Shown here: one piece after another, positions 1 through 17,753 of the stretch
How the letters are laid out: every line of letters starts with the position of its first letter
Numbering within the stretch: the first letter of the stretch is position 1
Source: Chrysaora quinquecirrha
Lineage: Eukaryota; Cnidaria; Scyphozoa; Semaeostomeae; Pelagiidae
DNA length: 64,000 bases
Direction of reading: 5' to 3'
NCBI GenBank assembly: GCA_014526335.1
Contig: JACTAT010000014.1
Location: 3,907,340-3,971,339, forward strand
Made by a program: the position numbers and the translations under genes
Notes under the pieces: model-generated
Seen by the model: only the letters and a program-made list of their open reading frames with translations
Told to the model about the DNA's origin: nothing
The model's database searches: none

Positions 1-180
1 ACGAATCTTGGGAAAATCGGAGACTCCATACTCTCCTGAAGCCAGAGCTGGAAATTTCGCAAAGATTTCGAATATTTCGGAGAGAAGTGCGTTTTTGGCG
101 TTTGTAATGGGAAGCCTCCGAAGTCAACTTTCTTCAGAATTCAGATGAGATAAAATTCCCAACTGAACGCATTCTTGGGC
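1..180. repeat. Dispersed repeat D, partial copy at window edge
   Basis: The stretch around 100-150 (containing GGAAGCCTCCGAAGTC) matches, in reverse complement, the stretch at 20720-20770 inside a PPP5C intron. The match continues imperfectly on both sides, so this is a copy of an interspersed element cut by the window start. No coding signal was seen. Confidence 0.6.
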
Positions 181-366
181 ATGCACTAGACTTACTACAC
201 GAGTCGTAGTTTTCGCTGCCTTCACCTCAATTCAATTCATTCAAAACAAATGTAAAATCAAAAATAGTTGTTGCTGTTGTTTATGGCGGCAGCTCAAACT
301 ACGAGCGGGTTGCGTTGGGGGCTGGGAGCGAATCTACGACTTTTGTAGTGAGTCTAGGCATGCACC
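178..366. mobile_element. MITE-like element with TAGACTTACTACA-type inverted ends
   Basis: The left end reads GCATGCACTAGACTTACTAC and the right end is its imperfect reverse complement (TGTAGTGAGTCTAGGCATGC). The element is about 190 bp with no reading frame. Related termini occur at 9447-9705 and 49459-49606. This is typical of a non-autonomous DNA transposon. Confidence 0.6.
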
Positions 367-1418
367 TTGGCGTGCGCTTTATTTCTACGTAAATTGTTGA
401 GTAGGGCGTCTACCGATTCGCAATGCGTTCCGTACGGGAACTGATTGCAGGGCAGTCACACTATAAAGTCAAATGGTCAAATGCTACTTGGTCAAATGCT
501 TCACGACACAATCTTGTCCGCAATGATTTGCACGGATGAGATCATGTGACTATTCCTTATGGGTTTTGTTTTAAATGCATTGCGTGCGACTGACTCGAGG
601 TCTGGCCTCGATTTTGATCAGTGAAACTCAAATAAACAAACTCAACAACATGGTCTCGTTCTTTTAAAACTTTGCTTTCATCAAAGCGAGGTTTGGTTAC
701 AATTGTATCTTCGTGCTTCTTAATATGTATTTAAAATAGGGAAGCAAACATGACATGAGTAGATCATTTCTTAATAAATAGGAATGTATTTGGGGAAATA
801 TACGTGGGAACAATACCATATGTTGCAATAAATACTATTTTACACTTAATTGAAACTTCTAACTTCGGTGAATTCTAACTCACATACTTGTAGCCAATTT
901 CAAACCCAATTCAGTTATTTAAAGTAGGCTACATTTTCGAATAGGGTTATCGCATGAAAATCTAAGTTATTTGGAGGGTTTTAACGTTTGTATCTAAAAT
1001 AGTCTTTATCTAACATGATTGTAGACGTCTATTGTCTCAAATTTTCACTCAAATAATAGAGATTTACTTATTGAAAGAATTGTGCGTTTATCTAAGGGGT
1101 GCAGCAATCAGTGCAAGCGAGGGGCCCGCGATTCTATTACTCAGGGACCCGAGCTGTTTTCTACATAACTATGGACAACGGAATTTTGTCACTAGATACC
1201 AATTCAAACGGTTCAGCTGCAAAGTTTGATTGTTTTTCATTTCAAACGGTGATAAGACTTCGAGGAACCCCTTTGGTCACATCTCTCAATCCATTTATTG
1301 CATTATCGAGTGAAACCCCGAACCTTGTATCAAGTGATCCTGAATACCCTTTACTAAATGCATAAGTACCTAAAGTTTTCTGGCATTTATGAGAAATAAA
1401 ATTATCCGATAACTTATA
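367..1418. other. Gene-free stretch downstream of ICA1
   Basis: AT-rich sequence with only short, unconserved frames on both strands. The part nearest 1513 is probably ICA1 3' UTR and downstream flank. I see no protein domain, RNA gene or clear repeat here. Confidence 0.5.
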
Positions 1419-1424
1419 TTTATT
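1419..1424 (-). terminator. Poly(A) signal of ICA1
   Basis: AATAAA on the minus strand, about 90 nt downstream of the ICA1 stop codon, a reasonable distance for a short 3' UTR. Confidence 0.5.
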
Positions 1425-1513
1425 CAATAAAACAAAAGTTGATATCAATTTCTTATGATCTAAATAATCTAATAAAGCCAAATTTAAATCTCAGATTTTT
1501 GAAAACTGAGATT

Positions 1514-7250
<5,737 letters not shown>

Positions 7251-7619
7251 CTTAGTAAAGTTTTGATGGCAGACAAAGTAGATATAACCAGATCTGTGGA
7301 TAAACAGATTTATTAAAATAATCAAACATTATTGACTAACTCAACTGGTCACCAGAAAATCAAAGTTGGGCCTAGCCAAGTACCAAAAACTCCCTTTAGC
7401 TTTATTGCACTATTACTGATGAAACAAGTATAAAAAATCGACTGATTTACCTTTGAATTTTACTCAACAAAATCCATAGGCTATTATCTTGATCAGAAAT
7501 ACAGAAAAGAAAAAAAATTCAAAATTTCAAAACATTTTCCGACTGCCTGATCACATCGACCGATCAAGCTCTTTGTTTCGTGTTGAGCTGGCAGGTTGTG
7601 GAGCAAGTACGCATGCTCA

Positions 7620-8345
7620 GAGCCAAAGAGAGGTTCCTAGCCGTGACGCAATAGACGAAAAACGCAGTTTGTAAAGCAAATCTCGAATGTTTGACAAGAC
7701 AAACACTGTTTAGCCGTTTGGCCAGGCCTTAAAGTTAAATTTGAATGTTAGTATTCTATTCTATTCTATTCTACCAGATACTGTCTCCTTCCAAAAGGAA
7801 GGTTACGACAGGGTGATAGAACAAATTGATTGAACAACAGTCAGCCAATGCCTTAGAAGCCTAGCCGATAGAAAAGCGCATAAAAATAGACATCGAGAAC
7901 AAGAGAAAAGAGCAATGTTTTGCCGTTTCGACACATCACAAAACACAGCAAATCTCGAAAGTTTGACAAACACTGTTTAACCGCTGGCCAGGGCTATACG
8001 TTACATTTGAATGGTAGTCATAATAATAGATTTAGCAAAGGCCAGTCAGTGTCTATAGGAGCCTGGCCGAAAAAAGCGATAGAAAAGCGCACACAATTAC
8101 ACATCGAAGACAAGAAAAGAATAAATGTTTTACTGTTTCGTCAATTCACAAAACATTGCTTGTAAAGCAAATCTCGAAAGTTTGACAAACAATGTTTGAT
8201 CATTATACCAGGGCTTGTAGTAAATAGACATAGCAAAGCCAAAAAACAGTGTCTGAAGGAGCCTAGCTGATAGAGGCAAAAAAGCGCGCAGAACTATTAA
8301 AACATCAAAGACAAGAAAACACAAAACAGATTCGAACACTGTGCA
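7620..8345. repeat. About 202-bp tandem repeat containing MITE-1 pieces, upstream of ICA1
   Basis: The landmark AGCCTAGCCGATAG or its variants occurs with unit starts near 7840, 8041 and 8244, giving a period of about 201-203 bp. Each unit includes CAAATCTCGAAAGTTTGACA and a GGCCAGGGCT-like end derived from MITE-1. A short (ATTCT)n tract sits at 7750-7773. Confidence 0.65.
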
Positions 8346-9446
8346 TCTATAACAAATTTAAAATACAATTTACATGTGAGTTGAAATGAAATAAATAATC
8401 ATAACGACATATCACCATATAGCTACTTATCATAAAACCAGAAAATTTAACACATGTTTAGCCCAAGGGTACAGGGCATTTCGGGACATTTAACGTGAAA
8501 ATTCTTTATTCGTTAAGCTTGATCACATCAGGATGTTGCAGTTACTCGAATCGTTTGAGCTGTCAACCCGAAACTCGCCCAAAACACCCTAACGATTGAA
8601 TATAAGGGACAAAATGACGCTATAAATGACTCACTCGGAAAGCCTAATACCACTGATCAGCTGTTTGGTCGTTCTTTGATGCTATAATTCAGATTTTCTG
8701 GGTATTTGCTCCAAAGACCAAAGCGACCGTAGCTACCTTATGTACCAAGCTTATGGAATTGATTCCTCTACTCGAACACAATCCTTTCTCCAAATTCCCC
8801 TTTTCCTAAGAGTATGTTTTGATTAGGTGCCCTAAGTTTCTTCGCCTTTCCATGAACTTTGAAATACTTTCGATGTCACTGCCCTTTACACTCCTGATAA
8901 TAATTCTGCTAACCAGGGGTGCAAAAAGTGACTTAAGTGGCATAATATCTCAACCGCGTTTCGTAAATTTTTAGATTGGTCGAATGTACCTATAAATTAG
9001 CCTATAGTATAGTACCGAACATACATATACTAAGTTATAAATTACTGTACTCGTTTGGCAAAGAATTTTGCTTATAATTTAGTAATAGTAACATAGATAT
9101 AAATGAGATCTGATAGTTCAAAACAATGACAATATGTATGACAACTAAGGCAAAAACACTCTATGAAGCAATGCACAGTAATATACCACAGTCTTTCGAA
9201 AATTTACAGTTTCTCTGAAGTGACCTCCCAGCCACCTTATTAAGTTAACGATACGCTTCTCAATAATACAGGCTCTACGCTTATAACATGTAAAGAGTGA
9301 TTTTTTTCAGATGTGTAAGACAACATTGTCTGTCACAGGGAGGTATCTGTTATATAGAGACGTCCAGTTATGGAGGTTTGAATTTAGAATATGAGAAAGA
9401 TATGAGAAATGCTGTCTGTTTAATAACAAAACATTGTGGCGTAAAC

Positions 9447-9705
9447 ACATAGACTTACTACCTGGTACGAGCTATTGAGTTGAATTGCTGGATACTTAAA
9501 CTACAGCTTGGTTTAAGCGATCTCTTTCTGCTGTTGGTCTTGGTTTCATGACAGATAATTGGGACTCAGGGATTCAGGTAGACTCACTCCATAAGTCCCA
9601 CTACTTCGCTCGATGTTGTTGTTGTTGCTTTCTAAAATCGCTCAGTGTGACAAATCAAAATAAGGGGAGCGTAAACTAGAGACTCGTGTAGTGAGTCTAG
9701 GATTC
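9447..9705. mobile_element. MITE-like element with TAGACTTACTAC / GTAGTGAGTCTA ends
   Basis: TAGACTTACTACC at the left and TGTAGTGAGTCTAGG at the right are inverted; a second internal pair of GACTCA-type motifs lies near 9590. Same terminal family as 178-366. Confidence 0.5.
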
Positions 9706-9829
9706 AGGTAAAAAGTCTAAAACACACAAAACGGATGTTTTCGCACAGTTTTGCATTTAACCAAGGAATGGCCAACAAGCATACTTACAGTACCTTTTCT
9801 GAAGGGGGGGGTTGGGTCAAAGTTCCACG

Positions 9830-9835
9830 TTTATT
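9830..9835 (-). terminator. Poly(A) signal of MAX
   Basis: AATAAA on the minus strand, about 205 nt downstream of the MAX stop codon. Confidence 0.45.
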
Positions 9836-10039
9836 CAAATTCCAGCCAAACAGTGTTTTAGATAGGTAATAATTTCAGTTTTAATTTAATCTCTTTTGCT
9901 CGGTCATAAGAACATATTTGACCGGTATTGAGCCATATTTTAGTTTTCAATATGAAGTATCTATACAAGTAATAACAAGTTTACCCACTACCCAGATTGA
10001 CATGTCCAAAAACTTGAAAATTTCTTCGTTTACCGAGAT

Positions 10040-12786
10040 TTATGATTCCGTTTTCATTCGTTTTGCGACAGCACCATAATCATGATCATTCATTGTATCG
10101 TTAGCGATGGATTCTTGATTGATACTAAGAAGAGCATCTTCAGGTTTGATCGTGCTGTCTGAAAGGACATCGTCTGTAAGGATGGATGGATCGGATGACA
10201 AAATGGCGGCTGTTGATGGATCGATTGTTAAATTTCCAGCAGCTCTTGCCTTTTCCAGTTGTCGAACTGTAACAAGGTAAAGAAAATTTGAAATAAGGTA
10301 AGTTTACAACTGCACTGAGGGATGACACAAGTCCCCCCTGGTGTGTCTAATAGATTTTGCTTGGTGATGCTGATGTCCACATCAATTAGTCATCTCAAAG
10401 ACGTATGTGTTCTTCTTAGCTTAGCATTGTCTTTGAATGGTACAACACTTTAAGATAGCCAAAAAGAGAGTGAAAAATCTTCAATCATAACTCTTTCATC
10501 TGACATTCCTCAGATTATAAACATGAGAAACAGACTTAAATATTATGACCATAAGGCAAAATTTATACCAAGATGCAGATCAAAATACATGATCGTGTCC
10601 TTATGTTATCAAGGGCCAAAAATATGGAATTCCCTTCCTAATGAAATCAAAACGGCGAGTAACACTAAACAGTTTAAAAATTTGATCAAAACTTGGTTCC
10701 TCGCTAAAAAATGCGAGTGCTCCTTTTGCACTAAATGAGTTGATCAATGCAATTCCTATGGTTGCTTAATGTTAGTATGAATTAGTGTATATCACTATTT
10801 GTTGCAACTAACATAAAAGAAATATATATGATATGATATGACATGAATTCCACCTCAATCAACTTTTTTAAATAAATGACTTAGAAAGTAAAATGCACCT
10901 TGCTGGTCGAGAATCATATTTTGCCTCTTCAGCTCATCAATATCAGACTAAAATGAAGGAAATAATAGCTACACTAGCTATATCAAAAATATATTTTTCA
11001 TACAATGTGTTTAATTTTACATACATAGTTAATTGCATTTTCTTTCAGCAGCATCTTAATTGAAGGCTTTTGAATTATTTCCACAAGCCTGATCAACATT
11101 TGCTGTTATGCACTGATGTGTGGTCTAAGTGTAAGCTTAAAATCACGGAAATTTTAAATATGCAGCTAGATTTCACTAAATGCATTGAAAAATAAGCCAG
11201 TAATGGGTTTTTTAAGCTAAAAACAACAAAGCTCATCTCAGAAATATTTCAAAGTACCAGTTGAACTGTTCATCAAAGCTATGGAACTGTGACAATGTCA
11301 TAAAAAAACAGCGTTGTAAAAAATTGAATGTAAATGAAAAAAATAACTCCACTGTGCTATTGTTTGATATTTTGTTACCCTGACAAAAACAGGAAAAAAT
11401 CAAAGGGTAAACAGCTGACAGAGAATTGAATTACAAAAATTTGAAGGGTTTTTCAAAGATACCTGATGAGTATGGTTTTTTCTTCGCATATATTGTATGT
11501 AATCTGTTGCTTTATTCAATATCTGAGCTCTTGACGCCTGCAAAAGAGAAATTTGTTAAGCAAAATAGAAAGACATTTTACCACACATGTATTTAATCTA
11601 TCTTGGCAATGATTTGGGGAAGAGGGGGTAAATCCCCATTGCCCCCTTTGAAATGTCAGCTGGGAAGAGTTGAAACACACAAAGCTTTTGATATGGGAAA
11701 GAAAGTTCTACATTCAGTTTATTCTTTTCAAATGATGGTTTTTATTCATTCTTTACTTAAAACATCAAAACACTAACAGCTGGTCACACACAGTTCTCAG
11801 TTCTTTGCCCTCTCAGTTCGTCCAGAATGGTTTTTCTGTTTTGACAGTTCAGTTGTAGAAGTCTTTAGTTATAAATGCGATATTCCTTATACACTGCAAT
11901 TGGACTGTCAATAAAGACTTTTAAGTCAGAAAACCTCGAGAAATGAGTCTTGAACAGTTGTGCTACTGCTATTATAAAATGTGCCTATACATGTTCTGAA
12001 TCATAAATGTAGGTGAATGTAAAGTAATATCTCTTTTTAAAGGTAAAATCCCTCCTCTCTCATCAAATTCTGGCTGCATGTGATGGAACACATGAAACAA
12101 CTATCTTTCCGAGTTTGTGGCAGGTCTCTTAACGGGAAACAAAGAATAATAAAATTGATTCATATTCAAATAAAAACTTGCGCATGCATTCACCAACATC
12201 AGAATGCGAATGTCTGACAAGTTGGGTTTTTGTATCTTTGGGAATTCAAAAGTTTCACAAGCTTTTCTCAATCATACCTTCTCTCCCTGTAAAGATGGAA
12301 TTGAATCTCTAAGGCCACTAAAACTATCTTTAATATGATCTCTTCTTTTCCTCTCCAAAGCGTTGTGATGTGCTCTCTTGTCGGCCTGATGATAAAACAC
12401 AAAGACACGTGACAAACAGTTGCCAAACCAAACATGCGAAGGCCATCAATTTAGGCCAATTTCAAAACGAAAGTAAACATTGAATTACGTATTAAAGATA
12501 TCGTTTTATTTTATCAAAATTTAGCAAACGAATGCTTTTCCAAATAATAAGAAACGAAAATTTTCATTGACAAAAACAAGTGAGACAAAAGCGAAACTGC
12601 TCTACTCACTAAATTCAAAAAATTTCCGGACTCGCTGCCCTCTCCCTACGAAGAGAAGAAAACAGCACGAGATCAGATGAAATATCGCTTCGGAAAGAAC
12701 ACGAATATTCTCAGATCTCATATCTAATCAAAATATACACTTACTTCGTCACTTTCTACATCGATCTCTTTATCTTCGTCGCTCAT
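10040..12786 (-). CDS. MAX: MAX, bHLH leucine-zipper transcription factor
   Basis: Five coding exons (minus): 12745-12786, 12278-12385, 11463-11537, 10899-10947, 10040-10266. They join in phase to 501 nt, 166 aa (human MAX 160). Exon 1 gives the acidic N-terminus [14 protein letters not shown]. Exons 2 and 3 give the basic helix-loop-helix ([17 protein letters not shown] with its His-Glu-Arg E-box contacts, then [20 protein letters not shown]). Exon 4 begins the zipper ([15 protein letters not shown]). The C-terminus ends KRMKTES, like the basic tail of vertebrate MAX. MAX dimerises with MYC, MXD and MNT proteins and binds CACGTG in the nucleus. An in-frame ATG three codons upstream (12795) follows a stop and is an alternative start. 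Intron 4 carries a LINE 3' fragment, and a LINE body lies directly upstream of exon 1. Confidence 0.95.
10445..10850 (+). mobile_element. 3'-terminal fragment of a LINE in MAX intron 4
   Basis: The frame 10523-10738 encodes a 71-aa piece with [13 protein letters not shown] and [10 protein letters not shown], a signature of the extreme C-terminus of CR1/L2/Rex-type LINE reverse transcriptases. It is followed after the stop by a short TATGA-type repeat tail (10826-10845), as these elements use instead of poly(A). It is opposite to MAX and not part of it. Confidence 0.7.
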
Positions 12787-12810
12787 TATTTTCATCTACA
12801 ACGCTACAAA

Positions 12811-13098
12811 TTGTTTGATCAAGACGCCAGGCCAACAACACTTGAATTGCAAGTAGAAACTTGTTCGAAGCCGCCAGAATCGCGCACGTGTAACTCGACA
12901 AACGAAATTATAAATGAAACATGTTTCAGCGATAAATCATGGAACGATTCTATACGCATCATGTACCACCCTTCCATAACGAGTGAAATGCTAGTGGATA
13001 ACAAGCACTTGGACCGAAATGGCATGAAAATATTCATAAATGAGATAAAGAGCCTCTTCTTTGGAACTAGAGAGAAAAAGAATTACTCAGTATGGTAA
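12811..13098 (+). pseudogene. Possible LINE ORF1 remnant (SGNH-esterase-like C-terminus)
   Basis: A 95-aa frame ending with DNKHLDRNGMKIFINEIKSL. The D-x-x-HL-x-x-x-G pattern resembles the catalytic Asp/His block at the end of SGNH/GDSL hydrolases, which some CR1-type LINEs encode in ORF1. The N-terminal serine block is missing, so it would be a 5'-truncated piece. Its start is only 16-25 bp from the MAX start codon on the other strand, so the first residues may be MAX leader rather than element. The family assignment is an inference. Confidence 0.4.
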
Positions 13099-16000
13099 AC
13101 TTTTACGTTTTTCATTGTTGTTTTATCTACGTTAGCCTACTCTGATTATTTCTACTATTTTAGAATAATATTTAGGTTAATTGAGTAGCCAGCATTGGCA
13201 TATTAAGGCCTTTGTTCTGTAAGTCATACGGCAATACTTCACCATTTGCCGACATCGTACCCTTTTGATTCCGTACCTATGATTTCAAGATCGCCTTTGG
13301 ACTTCTCAATAAGTCATCTAAATATTCATGGCCTTGACAACAACTTAGGGTGTAAAATCCCTGACCTTTCAGCCGAATTGTTAATTAGTGATATCAATAT
13401 TTTTACTGAAACTTGGTCTTGCCCCCATGACAAGGACATCCCCAATTTCTTTCAAATTGAGGTCCAACCTAATAAGATAGATAAAAGTCTTCAGGCAGAA
13501 GTTCTGGAGGAATACTGGTTTACTGCAAGTCCTATTTAGAAAACCAAATTAAAGTTATCAAAATCCATAGTAATTATATATGGCTAGAAATCAACAAGGA
13601 CATCTTCTACAATTCCGAAAATAATCTTAGAATATGTGCAGTTTACATACCACCCTACGACTCAAAGTACTTCTCAACAGACATCTTTGAAAGCCTAATA
13701 GATGACGTCATCGAGTTCTCAAGTGAAACAAACGACCTCATGATCTTAGGTGACTTTAACGCTAGAACCAACTGTCTGCCGGATCATATACCAGACTCAA
13801 AACACATAGATGATGGTGGCCTTAGTATTTCAAACCTTGGGTATTTTCTTCCGAGATCTAACTGTGACCCTAGAGACCCAAATAGCCATGGAAAATACCT
13901 TATAGACCTATGCAGATCTACCGACCTTAGGATACTTAATGGTAGAAAGTTTGGTGATGATAAAGGAAATTTCACATGCTTCTCTCACAATGGCGCAAGT
14001 TGTGTAGATTATGCCATCGCTTCACAATCTTTGTTTGAACAGATATCCATATTTTATGTAAGTGAACAAACTCATTTAACAGATCACTGTAAAATAACAA
14101 TTCACATCCCTAATAAAAAACCTGTAAATGAATCTCACGAAACCTATAATTGGACTAAGCTAAAAAATAACTACATCTGGGATGAAGATGAATCTCCTTC
14201 AAAATTTTCACAAGCATTAAATTGTGACGAAATAAAATTTAAACTAAATGAAATTTTAATGGATGCAAAACATTCAGCTGATCCGATTGCGCTGGCCACT
14301 GAGCTAACGAACATCTTACACATTGCCGCAAAAACTCACTTAAGAAGAAACTGATAAAAGAAGATAAAATAGATAAAAAAGCATTGAACAAAAAGAAATG
14401 GTTTGACTCTGATTGCAAATCATGTAAAAAAGAACTCAACCAAATTTCCAAGTTAAAACGCTCAAACCCTTTCAGCGAGATTGCAAGAACAAGGTACAAA
14501 GAAAAATTGAAACAATACAAATCATTACTTCACACCAAACGCCAAAGTTTTTGGAATACGAAAATTCTGAATCTTAAGACTAACTCTAGTGATAGCGGTT
14601 TTTTGGAATATTTGGAAAGACTTTGATGAGAATATCTCAAAAAAACCGATTGAAATACAAAATGGTTTAATTTGGGAAGAATATTACAAAAAGCTTTTTT
14701 CAACAGATATAACAAATAGAGAGAATTACTCCGCCATAAATGCAAATGATTCAATTTTAAGTAAAGAAATAGACGATAAAGAACTATTTGACGCTATAAA
14801 AAAACTTAAAAATAAAAAAGCTGTAGGTTTTGACGGAATAAGCAATGAAATGATTAAAAAATTGCTCACCCAGTGTGTTTCAACTTATTAAACTAACTTT
14901 CAATACTATTCTTAGTTCAGGCAATATTCCAAAAACATGGTGCAAAGGCCTCATCACCCCTGTTCATAAGAAAGGGCCCAAATCAAACCCAGATAACTAC
15001 CGTGGAATCTGTGTTGGTAATGCTTTACTCAAACTTCTTTGTCTGTTACTAAACATACGTCTCAAGTCATTCGTAGATATTAACAAGCTGATCCATAAAA
15101 ATCAAATTGGTTTCCAAAATATATCGCGAACATCCGATCATCTCTTTACACTAAAAGCATTGATCAATAAGCATGTCAAAGATGACTCAAAAAAGAAGGT
15201 TCATGCAGCCTTCATAGATTTCGAAAGGCTTTTGATACTGTCTGGCATGAAGGACTATTTCAAAATTACAAAACAAAGGCATGGACCAGAGCTTTCTTCG
15301 CATTGTGCAGAACATGTACCAAAATACTGAATGCGCAGTGAAACTAAAAACAAATGCACAAATTTCTTTAGTTGTTCAAAAGGGTGAGACAAGGATGTCC
15401 TTTAAGCCCCACACTCTTTAACATTTATATCAATGACTTAATAGATACACTCAACCTTAATAATCCAACCCCACTAAATTTATCTGGCGAAGAAATAAGC
15501 TGTTTATTTTACGCTGATGATCTGATAATCCTCTCTTCAACGCACGACGGACTTCAAAATGCCTAAATAAGCTAAATGAATATTGCTGTAAATGGAAACT
15601 TGAAGTTAATAGTAAAAAATCTAAATGTATGACATTCTATAAAAATAACTCAAAATATAAGCAGTCATTTCATATTAGCAACACGCCTCTTGAGAATGTC
15701 ACTGAATTCACTTATCTTGGAATTACCTTAAATGCAGCTTGTGGTTTTAAAGAAACATTAAATATGCTAAGTTCAAAAGCAAACCGCGCACTTCTAGCCC
15801 TGAACAATAAATATAAAATCAAATACCTCCCTATTAATATTGCCCTAAAATTGTTTGACTCATTAATATCACCAATTCTACTATATGGATCAGAAGTGTG
15901 GGCACCCTATCTTAATTTCGATTATAAAGAATGGGATAAATGTGAAATCGAGAAGATTCATACACAATTCCTCAAACGTCTTCTGGGCCTAAACAGATCA

Positions 16001-16873
16001 ACCACAAATGCATTAGTGCGAGCAGAGCTGGGTCGTTATCCTCTGAACGTCCATGCAAATTGTAGAATAAGTACCTTTATCGATCATGTAGTGAACTATT
16101 CGGAAGCAGACTCTCTAGTGGCACTTGCTCTGGATTATGAGAAATCTATCAATAACCGTAATACTATTGTGTCATATATTGATAAGTTCACAAATAGACT
16201 GAATACTAATACATCCTTTACCCCATCTAAGAAAGATACCAAAAGACTTTTAGCACAGAACTATAACAGGTACTGGGACTCATACATTCAGGATTGTTCT
16301 AAGGCGCTAACCTATAAAACACATAAGAATCGTATATTTTTTTGAACCATACCTTCAAATAGTTACAAATAGGAAATATAGAAGAATACTTGCAAAATTA
16401 AGGCTAAGTGACCACTGCTTAGAAATTGAAAAAGGAAGGCATCGTAAGCCACAGATCGAACGAGAAAAACGTTTTTGCAAGTCCTGCATAAATAAAGTTG
16501 AAAATGAAGTACACTTCCTCCTAGACTGCAAAAACTATGATATTGAACGAACACATTTTTTGAATAAAATTAATGATCTTTACCCCAATTTTAAAAATAT
16601 TCCAACTTCAGAACAAAAATATATTTACCTAATGACAAATGAAGACAAAATTTTCTTAGAAATTCTAGGTAACTTCATATTTGAAATCTATAATAAACGT
16701 CTAGTTGATTATAATGCTAGTTAATTAACATATTGTTGAATAGTAATTCAATTTAATACAAAAACTGTTACGTAGTTTAACCTTACAATTTTCTTAGAGT
16801 TTTGTTATTGTTGTTTACAGAGTAGACCATGTATCTTAGGATATTGTGTTGAAACAAAAAAAAAAAAAAAAAA
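12840..16873 (+). mobile_element. Degenerate CR1/L2-like LINE with poly(A)-like tail
   Basis: About 4 kb on the plus strand, ending in an A-rich tract at 16855-16873. It carries an ORF1-like remnant, an endonuclease, a reverse transcriptase and a C-terminal Cys/His segment. The coding part is broken by at least five frameshifts or stops, so it is inactive. The 5' end is truncated somewhere in 12800-12870; I found no convincing target-site duplication. It occupies the space between the divergent MAX and PPP5C genes. Confidence 0.85.
13246..16724 (+). pseudogene. LINE ORF2: APE endonuclease plus reverse transcriptase, frameshifted
   Basis: The endonuclease blocks read ISHLNIHGL, IFTETW, RSSGGILVY, LMILGDFNAR and the catalytic-type TDHC near 14085. 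The reverse transcriptase blocks read KAVGFDGISNEMIKK (14813), ITPVHKKGPKSNPDNYRGI (14953), FIDFRKAFDTVWH (only after a frame change at about 15225), VRQGCPLSPTLFNIYINDL (15385) and the active site FYADDLIIL (15508). A C-terminal CKSC-x-H-x-C segment lies at 16470-16535 (CKSCINKVENEVHFLLDC). Frame breaks are visible near 13490, 14355, 14625, 14885, 15225, 15565 and 16342 (a T run). Some could be assembly errors but the number indicates decay. The protein would nick DNA and prime reverse transcription of the element's own RNA. Confidence 0.88.
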
Positions 16874-16876
16874 CTA

Positions 16877-17753
16877 AAAAAAAGACATTGTTTTCCCATA
16901 CAAAGTTTAGCTCTTTGTTTTTCAGCCAATCAGAACGTCGATCGGCACTTTTGCCAGTTGTCGCTCTGGGAACCGTCCCTCGTTTCGTCCTGTCATTATC
17001 TCCATGATAATTGTCACACTAATTGCCCCAATATACTATCAGTCATCAAATTTTGTTTGTTTCTATTGATTTAACTGTAAAGTCAAATAAAAGTACAGTA
17101 AATTATCGAGATGTGTCCAATATAAATTCGGTGTACTGCATAAATTAGTCGCTTTTGCGTGGGCTCTACTAATGACCAGTGCTGTAATAATGATGCTGTA
17201 TGAAACTTGAATGAACTGTATGAACTCTCTAATAATGCTGTAGGGTGCTGTAGATACGGAAAAATTTTCTAGGGGTACCATTGTTCTTCAAACAATAGGA
17301 ACAATAGGCAATAATACAGTTAATTTATCAAACAATGGACTTAATAAATATCGGGGGGGGGCATCACCAGCCCGACCTTCCCTCCCAGTCTACGGGCCTG
17401 CTAATGCGTAATGACCCGTTCTCTTTCAGCCTTGCCAGGTGAAAAAAGGAACACAGAATAGAGACCTAAATCTCTATTGTTTGAAAAAAGTGGAAAAAAA
17501 TTTTTAAGATAATAAGAGTTGAATCATTTTTTTCAGATCGGTGTTCAGCCCTCATATTGAGGGGGGAAGGATTTTTTATTTTTATATCCCGTACACCTTT
17601 AGCAAAATGACGCATGCACCTGCATTAGTTTCTCCCACTTTAGTTGACTCAAGCTGTGGCGCATGTTCTCCTCGTTGTACGCTGTTGCACATTGTGGCAC
17701 AATCCTTTCCACTGCAGAAAAGCAAACTCACTCCAGCATTTTCAAATTTCTAA
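16877..17753. promoter_or_regulatory. Presumed PPP5C promoter region, formerly shared with MAX
   Basis: This lies between the LINE tail and the PPP5C start codon. A CCAAT box (16926-16930, in AGCCAATCAG) sits in a locally GC-richer, CG-containing stretch (16920-17000), the only such stretch between the two genes. Without the LINE, the MAX and PPP5C start codons would be about 0.9 kb apart. The promoter role is inferred from position; no TATA box was seen. Poly-G occurs at 17352-17359. Confidence 0.4.

Larger units (their letters stand above)
7251..10039. other. Intergenic region between ICA1 and MAX
   Basis: The 5' flank of ICA1 lies at the left and the MAX 3' UTR at the right. It holds a tandem repeat (7620-8345), a MITE (9447-9705) and MAX's poly(A) signal (9830). 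In the remaining 8350-9440 I see no conserved coding or RNA feature. Confidence 0.5.

Noticed and set aside
10523..10738. Plus-strand 71-codon frame considered as an independent gene
   Set aside because: Its sequence is the conserved tail of a LINE reverse transcriptase and it is followed by a microsatellite tail; no upstream domain is present.
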